Origin: Rubrivivax sp.
Lineage (GTDB): Bacteria; Pseudomonadota; Gammaproteobacteria; Burkholderiales; Burkholderiaceae_C
Reading direction: 5' to 3'
Assembly: GCA_016719535.1 (NCBI GenBank)
Contig: JADJYX010000008.1
Coordinates: 1 to 23,624 of the forward strand
DNA length: 23,624 bases
The position numbers and the translations under genes are program-made. How positions within the stretch are numbered: position 1 is the first letter of the stretch; the number at the start of each line of letters is the position of its first letter. This document shows positions 9,535-18,018 of this stretch, one piece after another. A model generated the notes under the pieces. That model saw only the letters and a list, made by a program, of their open reading frames with translations. It did not search any database and was not told where the DNA came from.

Positions 9535-10117
9535 TAACCGGGCGCGCGTATTTCCGCGAGGTCGGGGATCTGCGACAAGCGCTTCACCCCGAGCAGGTCG
9601 CCGACGATGCGGCGTTTTCCTCGCGATCGGCCTGCCGATCGACGGCATCGATCTGACACGGGTACCGATCACGCGCAAGCAGTCGCAGTGGGCAGGTTGC
9701 CGCCATGCTGGCGCACCAAGCCGTTGACGCCGCGGCGGGCGGTCCGCCGCAAGACCAATGGCCGCGCCGCATGCGCGCCGGTGAAGAAGAGCGACGCGCT
9801 TTCGTAGCCGAAGCGTTCGCGCTCGAACGGGCTCTCGGGAATGGCGGCGCAGTTGACCTTGACGAAGGGGCATCGTCGCGCCGGCGCCTCGCGGGCATCG
9901 GTTCGGTCTGGTCGAGGGCCGTCGACAGGCACGATGCGGCTGCGGTTCCAGGCCCAGCAGCTCCGACATCGATTGCAGCCTCTCGCGCAGCACGACCCCG
10001 GGCGCCGGGGTCAACGCCGATCGCATGCACCTGCTACGACAGCAGCAGCTCCTGCGTGCGCCATCGCGGGTCGGCGGCTTCACGAACAGCCGAGGGTGCG
10101 GTCGGATGCGTCGTCAT
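9531..10117 (-). pseudogene. Remnant of a sigma-54-dependent transcriptional activator
   Basis: The frame starts MTTHPTAPSAVREAADPRWR at 10117, just after truC. The one unmistakable piece is CPFVKVNCAAIPESPFERER followed by FGYESASLFFTGAHA (near 9745-9870). This matches the AAA+ core of NtrC-family activators around the sigma-54-contacting GAFTGA loop. Soon after comes LVRQHGGNLPTATA, resembling the C-terminal Fis-type helix-turn-helix (LvrqhGGNltataraLG). In intact members about 200 residues separate these, holding Walker B and the sensors; here there are only about 15. No Walker A (GETGTGKE) is seen upstream either. So the core is deleted, by decay or by assembly collapse. The end near 9531 is approximate. 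Confidence 0.6.
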
Positions 10118-10126
10118 CGGGCGGGG

Positions 10127-10841
10127 TCATGCAAGATGCCGGCCAGCAGCAGCGCCACAGGCGGCGTCGGCAGACCGTGACCACCACGGCTGGCCGTCGT
10201 CCGGGTGCAGCAGTGTGACCGACTCGGCGTGCAGCCACAGGCGCGCCAGGCCCAGCCAGGCGGCCGCCGCGCGGTTGTGCGCGCCCTTGCCATGCGTGCT
10301 GTCGCCTCAGCGGAGGTGGCCGGTGCTTACAGTGGCGGCGGATCTGGTGCCGGCGGCCGGTCTCAGGCCAGGCTTCCGACGAGCGCATAGCGCGACGTCG
10401 GGTGGCGACCGTCGACGCTGAACGGCCACTCGAAGGTGGACAGCCGGCGCCAGTGCGTGCGCCGCGCGCGCGTCTCCTGGCCCGACCGACGGACGCTCGG
10501 GGATCGCGCGCCAGCGGAAGTGGTCGACTGCAGCCGTCGGTGTCGGGCCGCGCACCAGCGCGAAGGAAGCGCTGGGGCGCCTGCCTCAAAAGGGCGATTG
10601 CCCAGCGCCCGCGCGGCCTCGGCATCGCGCGTCAGCACCAGGCCCCGGTACGCCTTGTCGAGACGGTGCACCGGCCACGGCCAGGAGCTCGCCTTCGTCG
10701 CGCAGGCGCTGCAGCACGTTGTCGTGCGCAGGCGCATCCAGCGCCGACTGCGGTGCCCAGCAGCCCGGGCAGCGCCGATGTCGAGCAGCCAGCCGTCGTC
10801 GTGCAGACGGCGCAACGGCCGGTGGAGTGGGGCTGTGTCAT
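10127..10841 (-). CDS. truC: RluA-family pseudouridine synthase, TruC-like (tRNA U65), frameshifted
   Basis: About 238 residues, close to the E. coli TruC length of about 260. The start is MTQPHSTG at 10841, continuing in another frame as LRRLHDDGWLLDIG. The catalytic motif is VHRLDKAYRGLVL (near 10635-10675) with the RLD Asp that attacks the uracil. The C-terminal substrate motif reads PETGRRHQIRRH (near 10340-10380), then a frame change to the HGKGAHNR-type segment and LLHPDDGQPWW, ending at 10127-10129. TGRRHQIRRHLKH with a following HG-x-G-xHN segment is characteristic of TruC, so I prefer that over RluA or RluC. It is a housekeeping tRNA modification gene, and its many frameshifts argue for sequencing error. 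The sigma-54 remnant starts 10 bp downstream on the same strand. Confidence 0.75.
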
Positions 10842-10877
10842 GACCGGGCGGGGTGCGGGTGGATAGGCATCAGGTCG

Positions 10878-11662
10878 AGGCTCGTCGGTGCGATCATCGC
10901 CGCCATTCGATGGAAGAGCGCCCGCGTACCGATCACCGCCACCGACGGCAGCCGCGGGCAGATCACCCTGCCCCTCTTCCACCTCGTCGTCGTGCGCTGG
11001 GCCATCGCCGGGCTGATGCTATTCCGGCCGGGCGCGCTGGCAGTTCGACATCCACGATCCCGATTCTTCCCCGCTCAACCTGCTGCTGCCGCTGCTGGCG
11101 GCGTTCGGCCTGTACCAGGCGGGGAGGGCGGGCCTGGCCTGGCGCCGCCACGCACCCCGGGGGGCACCCAGGTGCAGATCGATAGCCCGGGCCGGCTGCG
11201 CCCGGGCGACACCTCCCACGCGGGCGCTGGCTGCCCGAGCGGCCGCTGCTCCGGCCGGCAGCCTGCGGCTGCAGTGCATCGACATCTACGAGGAGGGGGA
11301 CCTGTCTGCCTCCCAGCGCCGGCGACGCCATCCCCAGGTGGCCTGGGAAGGGGCAGGCCGAGGCCGCCCCGGTGCCGGCCTCCGGCGCTGCCAGTGGCCT
11401 GCCAGTTCCGTCTGCCCACCGAGCTCAAGCGCATCCGCGCCTTCGTAGAACGCACCGCAAGACCGCGTACAGGTGAGGTCGCTGCTGGTGGTCAACGTCC
11501 CCCTTCGGGCGGCGGATCGTCAAGGCGAAGCGCCGACGCATGCCTGCCGGTGGACAAATGGCTGGCGGCTGGTGGTGGAGGCCACGCCATCGGGCAAGAC
11601 AGTCCGCGCCGAGATCGACCTGCCGATCGAGCGAGGCGATTGCCGAGCGCGGAGGGCGCTGA
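10878..11662 (+). CDS. Membrane protein of unknown function, DUF3592-like architecture, frameshifted
   Basis: Parts of a protein of about 260 residues are visible in three frames: RLVGAIIAAIRW at the N-terminus, FHLVVVRWAIAGLMLFRPGA (membrane segment), FDIHDPDSSPLNLLLPLLAA running into FGLYQAGRAGLAWRRH, GSLRLQCIDIYEEGDLSASQ, PFRLPTELKRIRAF, and WLLVVEATPSGKTVRAEIDL then PIE. Two or three membrane helices are followed by a strand-rich soluble part. This resembles Burkholderiales membrane proteins ending in a Trp-x-Leu...Phe/Ile-x-Leu-Pro-Ile domain, but I cannot name the family with certainty. The start is approximate because no in-frame ATG survives. The end at 11662 follows AIAERGGR and lies 22 bp from the convergent SDR stop. 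Confidence 0.5.
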
Positions 11663-11684
11663 GCCTGCGCGGCCTCACGCCAGG

Positions 11685-12469
11685 TCACACCACCATCAGC
11701 GTCAGCGCTCCGTCCACCGACGGCACCGCGCCGCTGACACGCAGCTGGCCGCCGCCGAGGCATGGGAATAGCACACGCGCGCCACCTCCTCCGGGCTCGC
11801 AGATGCGGCCCTGCGGCAGCGTCTGGCGGTTGGCGCTGCAACACAACCTGCGTCCACGCCCTCGGGCGCGCCTGCGCCGCCAACCCTTCATACAGGCGGC
11901 CGGTACTCACCAGCCCAGGAGTTGACGTTCACGCGCACGCCCTGGCGGCCATAGGCATGGGCCGGCCGGCGCTGGCCAGCATCAGGGCCGCATTGGCCGA
12001 GCCACCCGGCAGGTGGTGCGGCGACGCCAACCGCCGCCCATGCCGACGATATTGGCGACGCTGCCGCCACCGCGCGCCGCCATGCGCAGCACCGCCTGCG
12101 GGGCGTGGATGCCGGTGAAAATTTGGCCTGCATCCGCCGCCGCCCAGTGCGCGGCCGTCAGCTCGGGCGCCGGGGTGCGCTGGGCAGCACCGGCGCTCGT
12201 CACCAGCACGTCGATGGGGCCGAGCGCGGCCACACGTCGACCATGGCGGCGGTCGCAGCGGCGTCGCGCAGGTCGGCCGCGACTGCGTGAAGACGCCATG
12301 GCCCGGCGGCAGCAGCTGCTACGCGGCCGCCGCCTCCAGGTGGGCGGCGTCGCGCGCGACGATCGCCACCCGCGCGCCCTCGGCCGCAGGAAGGCCGTGA
12401 CGCGACCAGGCCGATGCCTTTGCTGCCACCGGTCACCAGCACCACCTTACCTTGCAGTCCGAGGACCAT
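11685..12469 (-). CDS. Short-chain dehydrogenase/reductase family protein lacking the YxxxK pair, frameshifted
   Basis: About 260 residues. The start MVLGLQGKVVLVTGGSKGIG (12469) holds the TGxxxGxG NAD(P)-binding motif and is preceded by AAGGA at good spacing. Further pieces are LHAVAADLRDAAAT, GPIDVLVTSAGAA (the NAG position reads SAG), GGGSVANIVGMGG, and in another frame ASPHHLPGGSANAALMLASA followed by GLAHAYGRQGVRVNV, then LYEGLAAQAR and a C-terminal VSGAVPSVDGALTLMVV. The catalytic YxxxK is replaced by a PGGSAN-type sequence. I know an SDR subgroup with this GMGG...HLPGG..NAALML pattern, so this is probably genuine and not an error. The reaction is unknown. It diverges from the gene at 12602 with 132 bp between starts. 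Confidence 0.75.
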
Positions 12470-12601
12470 CGTGCGTCCTTGTGTCGTCATGGGAGGCCGG
12501 CAAGCCTGGCGTTGTTCGTGCGCGGGCGCTGCCCGGGTTCCTGCGAGCCTGCGGCTAGACTCGTTCGCACAACGCCGCGCCGCCGCACCCCGACCGCTGC
12601 C

Positions 12602-12974
12602 ATGACCGTACGAAGCCTGGGCTGGATCCTGCCGCTTGCCGCCCTCGGCCTCAGGTGCGTAGTGGGCGCTCGACCAGCCGGCCGTGCGGCGCTGGCTGCC
12701 CGAAGCGCTGCGCGAGCGGCCCGCCCGCGTGCAGGCCGCAGGCCAGTCGGGTGCCATCACGCTCAAATGCCGGGGCGCTGCGCGGGTGGTCTATACCGAC
12801 GGCCCCTGCCCGGCGGGGACGCGACGAAAACCCGGCGGTGGACAGCAGCAGCATCACCGTGCTGCCGCGGTTGCTGCATACGCGGCAGACGCCGCCGCCG
12901 CGTCCACCGGCGAAGCGCAGGCACCGCTGCGCCGCCTGGCCGGCCCCGACGACAGCGCCGCGCAGCGCGGACGC
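12602..12974 (+). CDS. Secreted or membrane-anchored DUF4124-like protein, frameshifted
   Basis: The start MTVRSLGWILPLAALGL is a signal peptide or anchor. After frame changes it reads QPAVRRWLPEALRERPARVQ, then ITLKCRGAARVVYTDGPCPA, then SSSITVLP. The pattern Lys/Cys-x-x-Gly-Arg-Val-Val-Tyr-Thr-Asp-x-Pro-Cys is that of DUF4124 domains of small periplasmic proteins. An Ala-rich tail (YAADAAAASTGEAQAPLRRL) follows. The end is not fixed: the tail runs without a clear break into the RDD protein, so this may be the N-terminal part of one fused protein. The function is unknown. Confidence 0.5.
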
Positions 12975-13453
12975 GTGCTCGAGCGGGCCTTGCACCGCTG
13001 TGGCACCGCGGGACGGCGGTCGGGCCGCTGCCGCGCCCGCTGGCGCTGGTCATCGACGCCACCTGGGTGCTGGGCACCTCGCTGCCGTGGATGTGGTGGG
13101 CCAGCCCGCCCGGCGATTTCGGGCTCACCTGGGCCTGGTTCGGCGGCATGCTGCTGCTCAACCTGGGCACCGTCCCCCACTGTGGCTGGTCAGATGGGCG
13201 GCACGCCGGGGCAGCTACTGCTGGGCCAGCAATTGGTGGACGACCGCGGCGAGCCGCGGCTGCTGCCCAGAACCGGCAGGCGCTGCTGCGCTGGGTCGGC
13301 GCCGCGGTCACCGCGGCCAGCCTGCTGTATGCGCCGCTGTGGCGCCACACCGGGCGCAGACAAAGGCCTGGCACGACCGCCTATCGGGTACGACGGTGGT
13401 CGAGCGAACCCGACATCCCCGACAGCGTTGCCGGCCCGCCACTGGGCGGGTGA
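12975..13453 (+). CDS. RDD-family membrane protein, frameshifted
   Basis: Reading from a possible GTG at 12975: VLERALAPLWHRGTAVGPLP, RPLALVIDATWVLGTSLPWM (the R...D of the RDD domain in the first helix), DFGLTWAWFGGMLLLNLGTV (second helix), GGTPGQLLLGQQLVDDRGEP (the typical TpGklllGlrVvd loop), WVGAAVTAASLLYAPLW (third helix) and HDRLSGTTVVE (the D-x-x-s-gT-v end). The tail SEPDIPDSVAGPPLGG stops at 13451-13453. RDD proteins have several membrane helices and varied or unknown transport-linked roles. It overlaps the start of the next gene, which suggests an operon. Start and N-terminal boundary are uncertain. Confidence 0.65.
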
Positions 13454-14935
13454 CCTGCCGCTGGCCGAAAGCCTGTACATCCACGGCCTCTGCTGCCACT
13501 GCCGCTGCCGCCTGGAGCCGGGCGCCCCGTTGGAGGGCGGCGTCGCGGCTGGTACGGCGTGGTGCTGCGCGCGGGGGCTGCTGCTGCTGCTGGGCTGCCC
13601 GCTGCTGCTGCTACGATGGTGACCTGGGGCACCGTGGGCGTATGGCGCGCCGCGGGCCACGCGCTGCGCGCGCGACGCGGCACGCCGCCGGCCTGGGCAA
13701 GCTCGGGGCTCCGGGGCTTGATGGGCGTGGCCGCTGCGGGCGTGCTGCTGCTGGCCGGCGTCAACCTGGCGCCGCGGCCGTACGAGATAGGCGCGCTGCT
13801 GGTCGCCACGACCCGCGGGGCATGGTCAGCGCCAGCGTCTCGGCCGATGGCCGCCGGCTGCACATCAAGGGGGCCGCTGGGGCTGGGCAGCGCGGCCCGT
13901 GTGCACACGCTGCTGGAGGCCTCGCGAAGCTGCGCTGGGTGGTGCTGGATCATCGAGCGCCGGGCGACTGCCCAAAGCGCTGCAGATCGCCGCCGCCGTG
14001 CGCCTGCGCGGCCTGCCCACCCGCGCCACCGGCGAGTGCGGCGGCGTCTGCCGCTTCGTCTTTCTGGCCGGGTCGCGGCGCCGGTTGCTGCCGGGCGCCA
14101 GGCTGGGGCTACAACGCCGGCTGTCGGCGGGTGGCTTCAACCCGCCCTAACAGCGCCCACTCAACCGCGAACTGCGCCATCGGCTGGCCGCCGCCGGGCT
14201 GACGCCGCGCCTGGTGACGAAGACGCTGGCCGCGCCGCCCACGCGATCGTGGTACCCGGAAAGCGTTTACGAGCTGGCGGCGGCGGGCTGGTCACCGTGC
14301 CCGAGCGGCCGCTGGACGTCGGACTACCGGGCCCGCAGGGCGACCGTGGCCGACTATGCCGAGGCGCTGAGTGCCAGCCCGCTGTGGCAGGCGGTCGAAC
14401 GGCGCTTTCCCGGCGTGCAGGCGTTGGCGGCCGAGCACATGGGTGCCGCCAGCCCGCAGGGCGCCGAGGCCGTGCAGACCGCTGGCCACGAGGTGGTCGC
14501 CGCGCTGCTGCCCCCGCTGCTGGCGCAGGCCAGCCCCGAGACACGCTGGCTGTTTACCGAGGTGCTGCTGGCGCAGATGAATGTGCTGGCGACCATCGAC
14601 GCCGAGCTCTGCCGCAACCTGCTGCTGGGCGACCCGCCGCGCACCGCCGCCTGCCGCCCAGGCTGGCCTGGCGCGAGGCCCAATGGCTGCTGGGGCCTGG
14701 GCGAGCGCCGCGCGGCACGCCGGCGCGGCGGCCGAACCCGCTGGAGCTGGAGGTCATCCGCCGCACCCTGGGCCAGCGTGCACCCAGCACCTGGCGATCT
14801 TGTGCGGCCGACGGTGATGCCGCCCGCGAACGAGCCCGACTGCGACCGTGGCCGCGCGATGCCGACCGAACTGGCCACGCTAGCGGCTCCCCAGCGGCGC
14901 GCCTGGCCCTGCGCTTGATGTATGAGCGCGAATAG
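13428..14935 (+). CDS. Membrane protein with periplasmic ClpP-like domain (COG3904-type), frameshifted
   Basis: About 500 residues. It opens with ARHWAGDLPLAESLYIHGL and three hydrophobic segments to about 13780 (for example GLMGVAAAGVLLLAGVNLAP). A ClpP/crotonase-like domain follows: ASVSADGRRLHIKG, VHTLLEASPKLRWVVLD, LPKALQIAAAVRLRGLPTRA, GECGGVCRFVFLAGSRRRLL and SWYPESVYELAAAGLVTVPE. A helical C-terminal part contains PLWQAVERRFPGVQALAAEH, AGHEVVAALLPPLLAQASPE and ELCRNLLLGD, ending LALRLMYERE. The order matches a Burkholderiales family of membrane proteins with a periplasmic protease-like domain. At the usual nucleophile site (C-x-S-x-C) the sequence reads CGGVC, and the usual His site also looks altered. 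The TTG start at 13428 overlaps the RDD gene and is a best guess. Confidence 0.7.
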
Positions 14936-15002
14936 GCCATCCCCAGATGCCCGGTGGACAGCCCCTGCCGGCCGCTATGTTGCCGTCCCAGTGGGGTGAT
15001 CG

Positions 15003-15450
15003 ATGAGCGTGGCGCTGCAGGTGCTGCTGCTAGTAGTGGCCATCGTCGTGGCGGCCGGTGGCCGGTATCGGTGCGGCCCTGGCCTTGCGCATGTCGGCGC
15101 GGCAGCAGGGTCGCGGGTGCGGCGGCACCGCAGGTTCGGCCGCCGCCGCCGCGCCGGGCCCGGTCCGGCGAGGAGGTCCCGCTGGCGCCGCGCGCACAGC
15201 GGCCGTTCACCGTCACACCGCCGGCTGCGCCGGGCAGGCGCCCGCAGTGCCCAGTGCGCCCCTCACCCCCGGACAGGCGCACCAGGCCAAGCTGGTGGCG
15301 CTGAAGGCCCTGCTGGCGCTGGGCGACGCCCGGGCCGACCGTGCCGCCAGTCGGGCCATAGCCACTTCCGCCGACACCCAGCCGGCAGAGGACTATCCCA
15401 GCACGCAGTTCGCCGACCGCAACGACCCGCGCAGCCGGTGTCGCTGCTGA
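15003..15450 (+). CDS. Small membrane-anchored protein of unknown function
   Basis: The ATG at 15003 starts MSVALQVLLLVVAIVVAA, a single N-terminal membrane helix continuing in the next frame as GIGAALALRM. An Ala/Pro/Gly-rich linker follows, then a helical stretch LTPGQAHQAKLVALKALLAL with GDARADRAA, and a tail AEDYPSTQFADRNDPR. It is probably exported and anchored. One frame ends at 15450; another continues VSLLNLDKLPAAPRS to about 15500. I do not recognise the family. It follows the ClpP-like gene by 67 bp on the same strand and may belong to that transcription unit. Confidence 0.5.
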
Positions 15451-15545
15451 ACCTGGACAAACTGCCCGCAGCGCCGCGGTCTCAAGACCTGATCCCCCAT
15501 CCGCCCGGCTGCCGGCCCGGCGGCAGCCTACAGTCGGGCACGCGG

Positions 15546-16701
15546 ACCTCTGCCTCAAACCCCGCGCTGCCGCTGGCCGGCGTTCGTGTCGTCGAGTGCT
15601 GCCAGATCGCCTCGGGCCCCTTCTGCGGCATGCTGCTAGCCGACTTCAGCGCCGGGTCATCAAGATCAGACCGCCCGAAGGCGACGCCATGCGGCAATGG
15701 CCGCCGATCAGCAGCGGCTGCAGCGAAAATTTCGCCAGCCTCAACCGCGGCAAGCGCTCGCTGGCGCGCTGGACCTGAAGAATCCGCGGGACCTGGAGAC
15801 GGCGCGGGCGCTGATCCTCGATGCCGACGTGCTGGTGGAGAACAGCCGCCCCGGCGCGATCACCGCCTGGGCCTGGGCTGGGACTGGTTCGGGCCGCGCA
15901 AGCCTACCGTCGTCTGCTCGATCTCGGCCTACGGGCAGGACGGCCCGCGCGGCAGCGAAGGCGGCTTCGACGTCACCATCCAGGCCGCCGCCGGCGTGAT
16001 GAGCGTCACCGGCAGGCCCGATGGCGCGCCAGTGAAGGCCGGCGTGCCGCTGGCCGACTTCGCCTCCGGGCCTGTATGCGGCCTACGGCGTCGCGGCGCT
16101 GATCGCGCGCGTGCGCGCCGGCGGGCCCGGCGGCCCGATCGACGTGCCGATGTTCGCGGCCACGCTGGCCATCCAGTGCGCTGCAGACGAGCGGATATTT
16201 CGGCACCGGGCGCAACCCGGTCAAGCTGGGCTCGGCCCACCCGCGCAACGCGCCCTACCAGGCCTATCCGGCGGCCGACGGGTTCTTTGTCATCGCCGCC
16301 GGCAACAACCGGCTGTGGCAATCGGTGTGCGAGGTGGTGGGCACGCCGGAACTGCTGGCCGATCCACGCTACGCCACGCCGGCGCTGCGCGCGCAGCACC
16401 AGCGCGAACTGAAGGCGGCGCTCGACCCGCATTTCGCGCGCCGGGGCGTGCCGCACTGGCTGCAGGCCTTGCGGCTGCCGGCGTGCCGTGCCCGATCAAC
16501 GGTTATGCCGAGGCGCTGGCCGACCCGCAGGCCCAGCACCTGCAACTGGTGCGCGATCAGCTGCTGCCCGGCGGCCACGCCACGCATACCGTCGGCTGCC
16601 CGCTGCGGCTGGACGGCCGGCCGATCGCCGTCGACACCACCGTGCCGGCGCTGGGCAGCGGCCCCGCGCAGTGGCGCCCGCGCGCCGGAGACCCTGCATG
16701 A
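15546..16701 (+). CDS. CaiB/BaiF family (class III) CoA transferase, frameshifted
   Basis: About 385 residues, the usual length. It transfers CoA between an acyl-CoA and a carboxylic acid. Visible pieces in order: NPALPLAGVRVVECCQIASG (canonical N-terminus), MLLADFSA, IKIRPPEGDAMRQWPP, SLNRGKRSLALDLKNPRD, ADVLVENSRPGA, VVCSISAYGQDGPRG, GGFDVTIQAAAGVMSVTGRP, LADFASG with the likely catalytic Asp, GPIDVPMFAATLAI, FFVIAAGNNRLWQSVCEVVG and GVPCPINGYAEALADPQ. The family spacing is kept. No ATG is seen at the N-terminus, so the start is approximate. The TGA at 16699-16701 overlaps the next ATG (ATGA). It heads a four-gene operon with a thiol dioxygenase; a class III transferase (Act) activates 3-sulfinopropionate in Variovorax paradoxus TBEA6, a possible parallel. 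Confidence 0.9.
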
Positions 16702-17313
16702 ACAGGCCCACCGACACCATCGCCCCGCTGCGCCGCTTCGTCGTCGCGATGACCGAACTGGTCGCCCGCACCAACGACGAACCGACGCGCTGCTGGCCGA
16801 AGGCCGCCAACGGCTGGCGCACCTGCTGGCCAGCGACGCGTGGTTGCCCGCGGCCTTCAGCCAGCCGCGCGACGACCGCTATGCGCAATACCTGCTGCAT
16901 GCCGATGCGCTGGAGCGCTTTTCGGTCGTCAGCTTCGTCTGGGGCCGGGCCAGCGCACGCCGGTGCACGACCACACCGTGTGGGGCTGGTCGGCATGCTG
17001 CGCGGCGCCGAGCGCTGCGACGAATACCGGCTCGACGCTGGCCGCCCGGTGCCCACCGGCGACCACCACGTGATGCGGGCCGGCGACATCGAAGCCGTCT
17101 CCCCCACCGTGGGCGACTGGCACCGCGTCAGCAGCGCGCTGACCGCGGGCACCTCGATCAGCATCCACGTCTACGGCGCCAACATCGGCGCCGTGCGCCG
17201 TCACCGGCTCGACGACCAGGGCGTGATGCACGACTTCGTCTCCGGTTATGACAGCGCCGTGCTGCCCAACCTGTGGGACCGCTCGGCCGCAGGTGCGGAG
17301 CGGCGTATGCTGA
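16698..17313 (+). CDS. Cysteine-dioxygenase-family thiol dioxygenase, Gln-type (3-mercaptopropionate dioxygenase-like)
   Basis: A mononuclear iron cupin of about 205 residues that would oxidise a thiol to a sulfinate with O2. It starts MNRPTDTIAPLRRFVVAMTE. The cupin motif is RTPVHDHTVWGLVGMLRGAE with the HxH iron ligands; the third ligand is in GDWHRVSSA near 17116-17140. The strand before the cupin reads DDRYAQYLLHADALERFSVV: the Gln sits where mammalian cysteine dioxygenase has the carboxylate-binding Arg60, as in bacterial 3-mercaptopropionate dioxygenases. The cysteine of the Cys-Tyr crosslink is replaced by Gly, as usual in bacterial members. Frameshifts lie near 16790 and 16950. The stop is probably at 17311-17313, overlapping the next ATG. 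The substrate is an inference from sequence. Confidence 0.85.
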
Positions 17314-18018
17314 GGGCCGAACGCAGCGCCGGCGTGCTGACGCTGACGCTGGCGCGGCGCAGGCGCGGCCATGCGCTGGCGAGCGACCTCGTCGAGGCGC
17401 TGCTCGCCGCCGTGCGGGGCGCCAGCGCCGAGGCCACGCTGCACACGCTGCTGCTGCGCGCCGAGGGTCGCCACTTCTGCACCGGGCTCGACCTGTCGGA
17501 CCTGGAGAGCAGCCGCGACGCCGACTGGCTGCAGCGCCTGGTGCGCATCGAGACGCTGCTGCAGGCGCTGTGGCAAAGCCCGCTGGCCACCGTGGCGCTG
17601 GCCCAGGGCCGCGCCTGGGGCGCCGGCGCCGACCTCTTTGCCGCCTGCGAGATCCGCATCACCGCGCCCGATGCCAGCTTCCCCTCTCCGGGTGCACCGT
17701 TCGCCATCGTGCTGGGCACGCGGCGCCTGGCCGCGCGCATCGGCACCGACGCGGCGCGTGCGCTGGTGATCGGTGGCGGCACGCTCGATGCCGCCGCCGC
17801 GCGGACCGCCGGCCTGGTGACTGGCCATCGGCACCGAGCCGGTGCTCACGCCGCCGGTGATCGACGCCGCCACGCGCGCGCGGTGCCGCACCGCCAGCCG
17901 TGGCGATCCGCCCGGCGCCGCCGATGCCGACCTGGCGGCGCTGGTGCGCTCGGCCGCCGAGCCGGGCCTGAAGACCCGTATCCAGGCCTACCGCGAACGA
18001 CAACTCGCCGCCCGATGA
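17307..18018 (+). CDS. Enoyl-CoA hydratase/isomerase family (crotonase) protein
   Basis: About 236 residues starting MLRAERSAGVLTLTLARRRR. Crotonase-fold marks: LLLRAEGRHFCTGLDLSDLE (first oxyanion-hole strand) and ALAQGRAWGAGADLFAACEI (second oxyanion-hole Gly), then ITAPDASFPSPGAPFAIVLG. The usual catalytic Glu positions are not clearly kept, so the reaction (hydration, isomerisation, hydrolysis or other) cannot be predicted. One frameshift near 17822 moves the end to LAIGTEPVLTPPVIDAATRA and IQAYRERQLAAR, with the stop at 18016-18018 overlapping the next ATG as ATGA. The position between a CoA transferase/thiol dioxygenase pair and an amidotransferase suggests it acts on a CoA thioester formed by the operon. 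Confidence 0.85.

Noticed and set aside
12655..14202. 515-codon plus-strand frame across the DUF4124-like, RDD and ClpP-like genes
   Set aside because: It does not follow any one protein; family motifs appear in it only piecemeal. It is open because of high GC.
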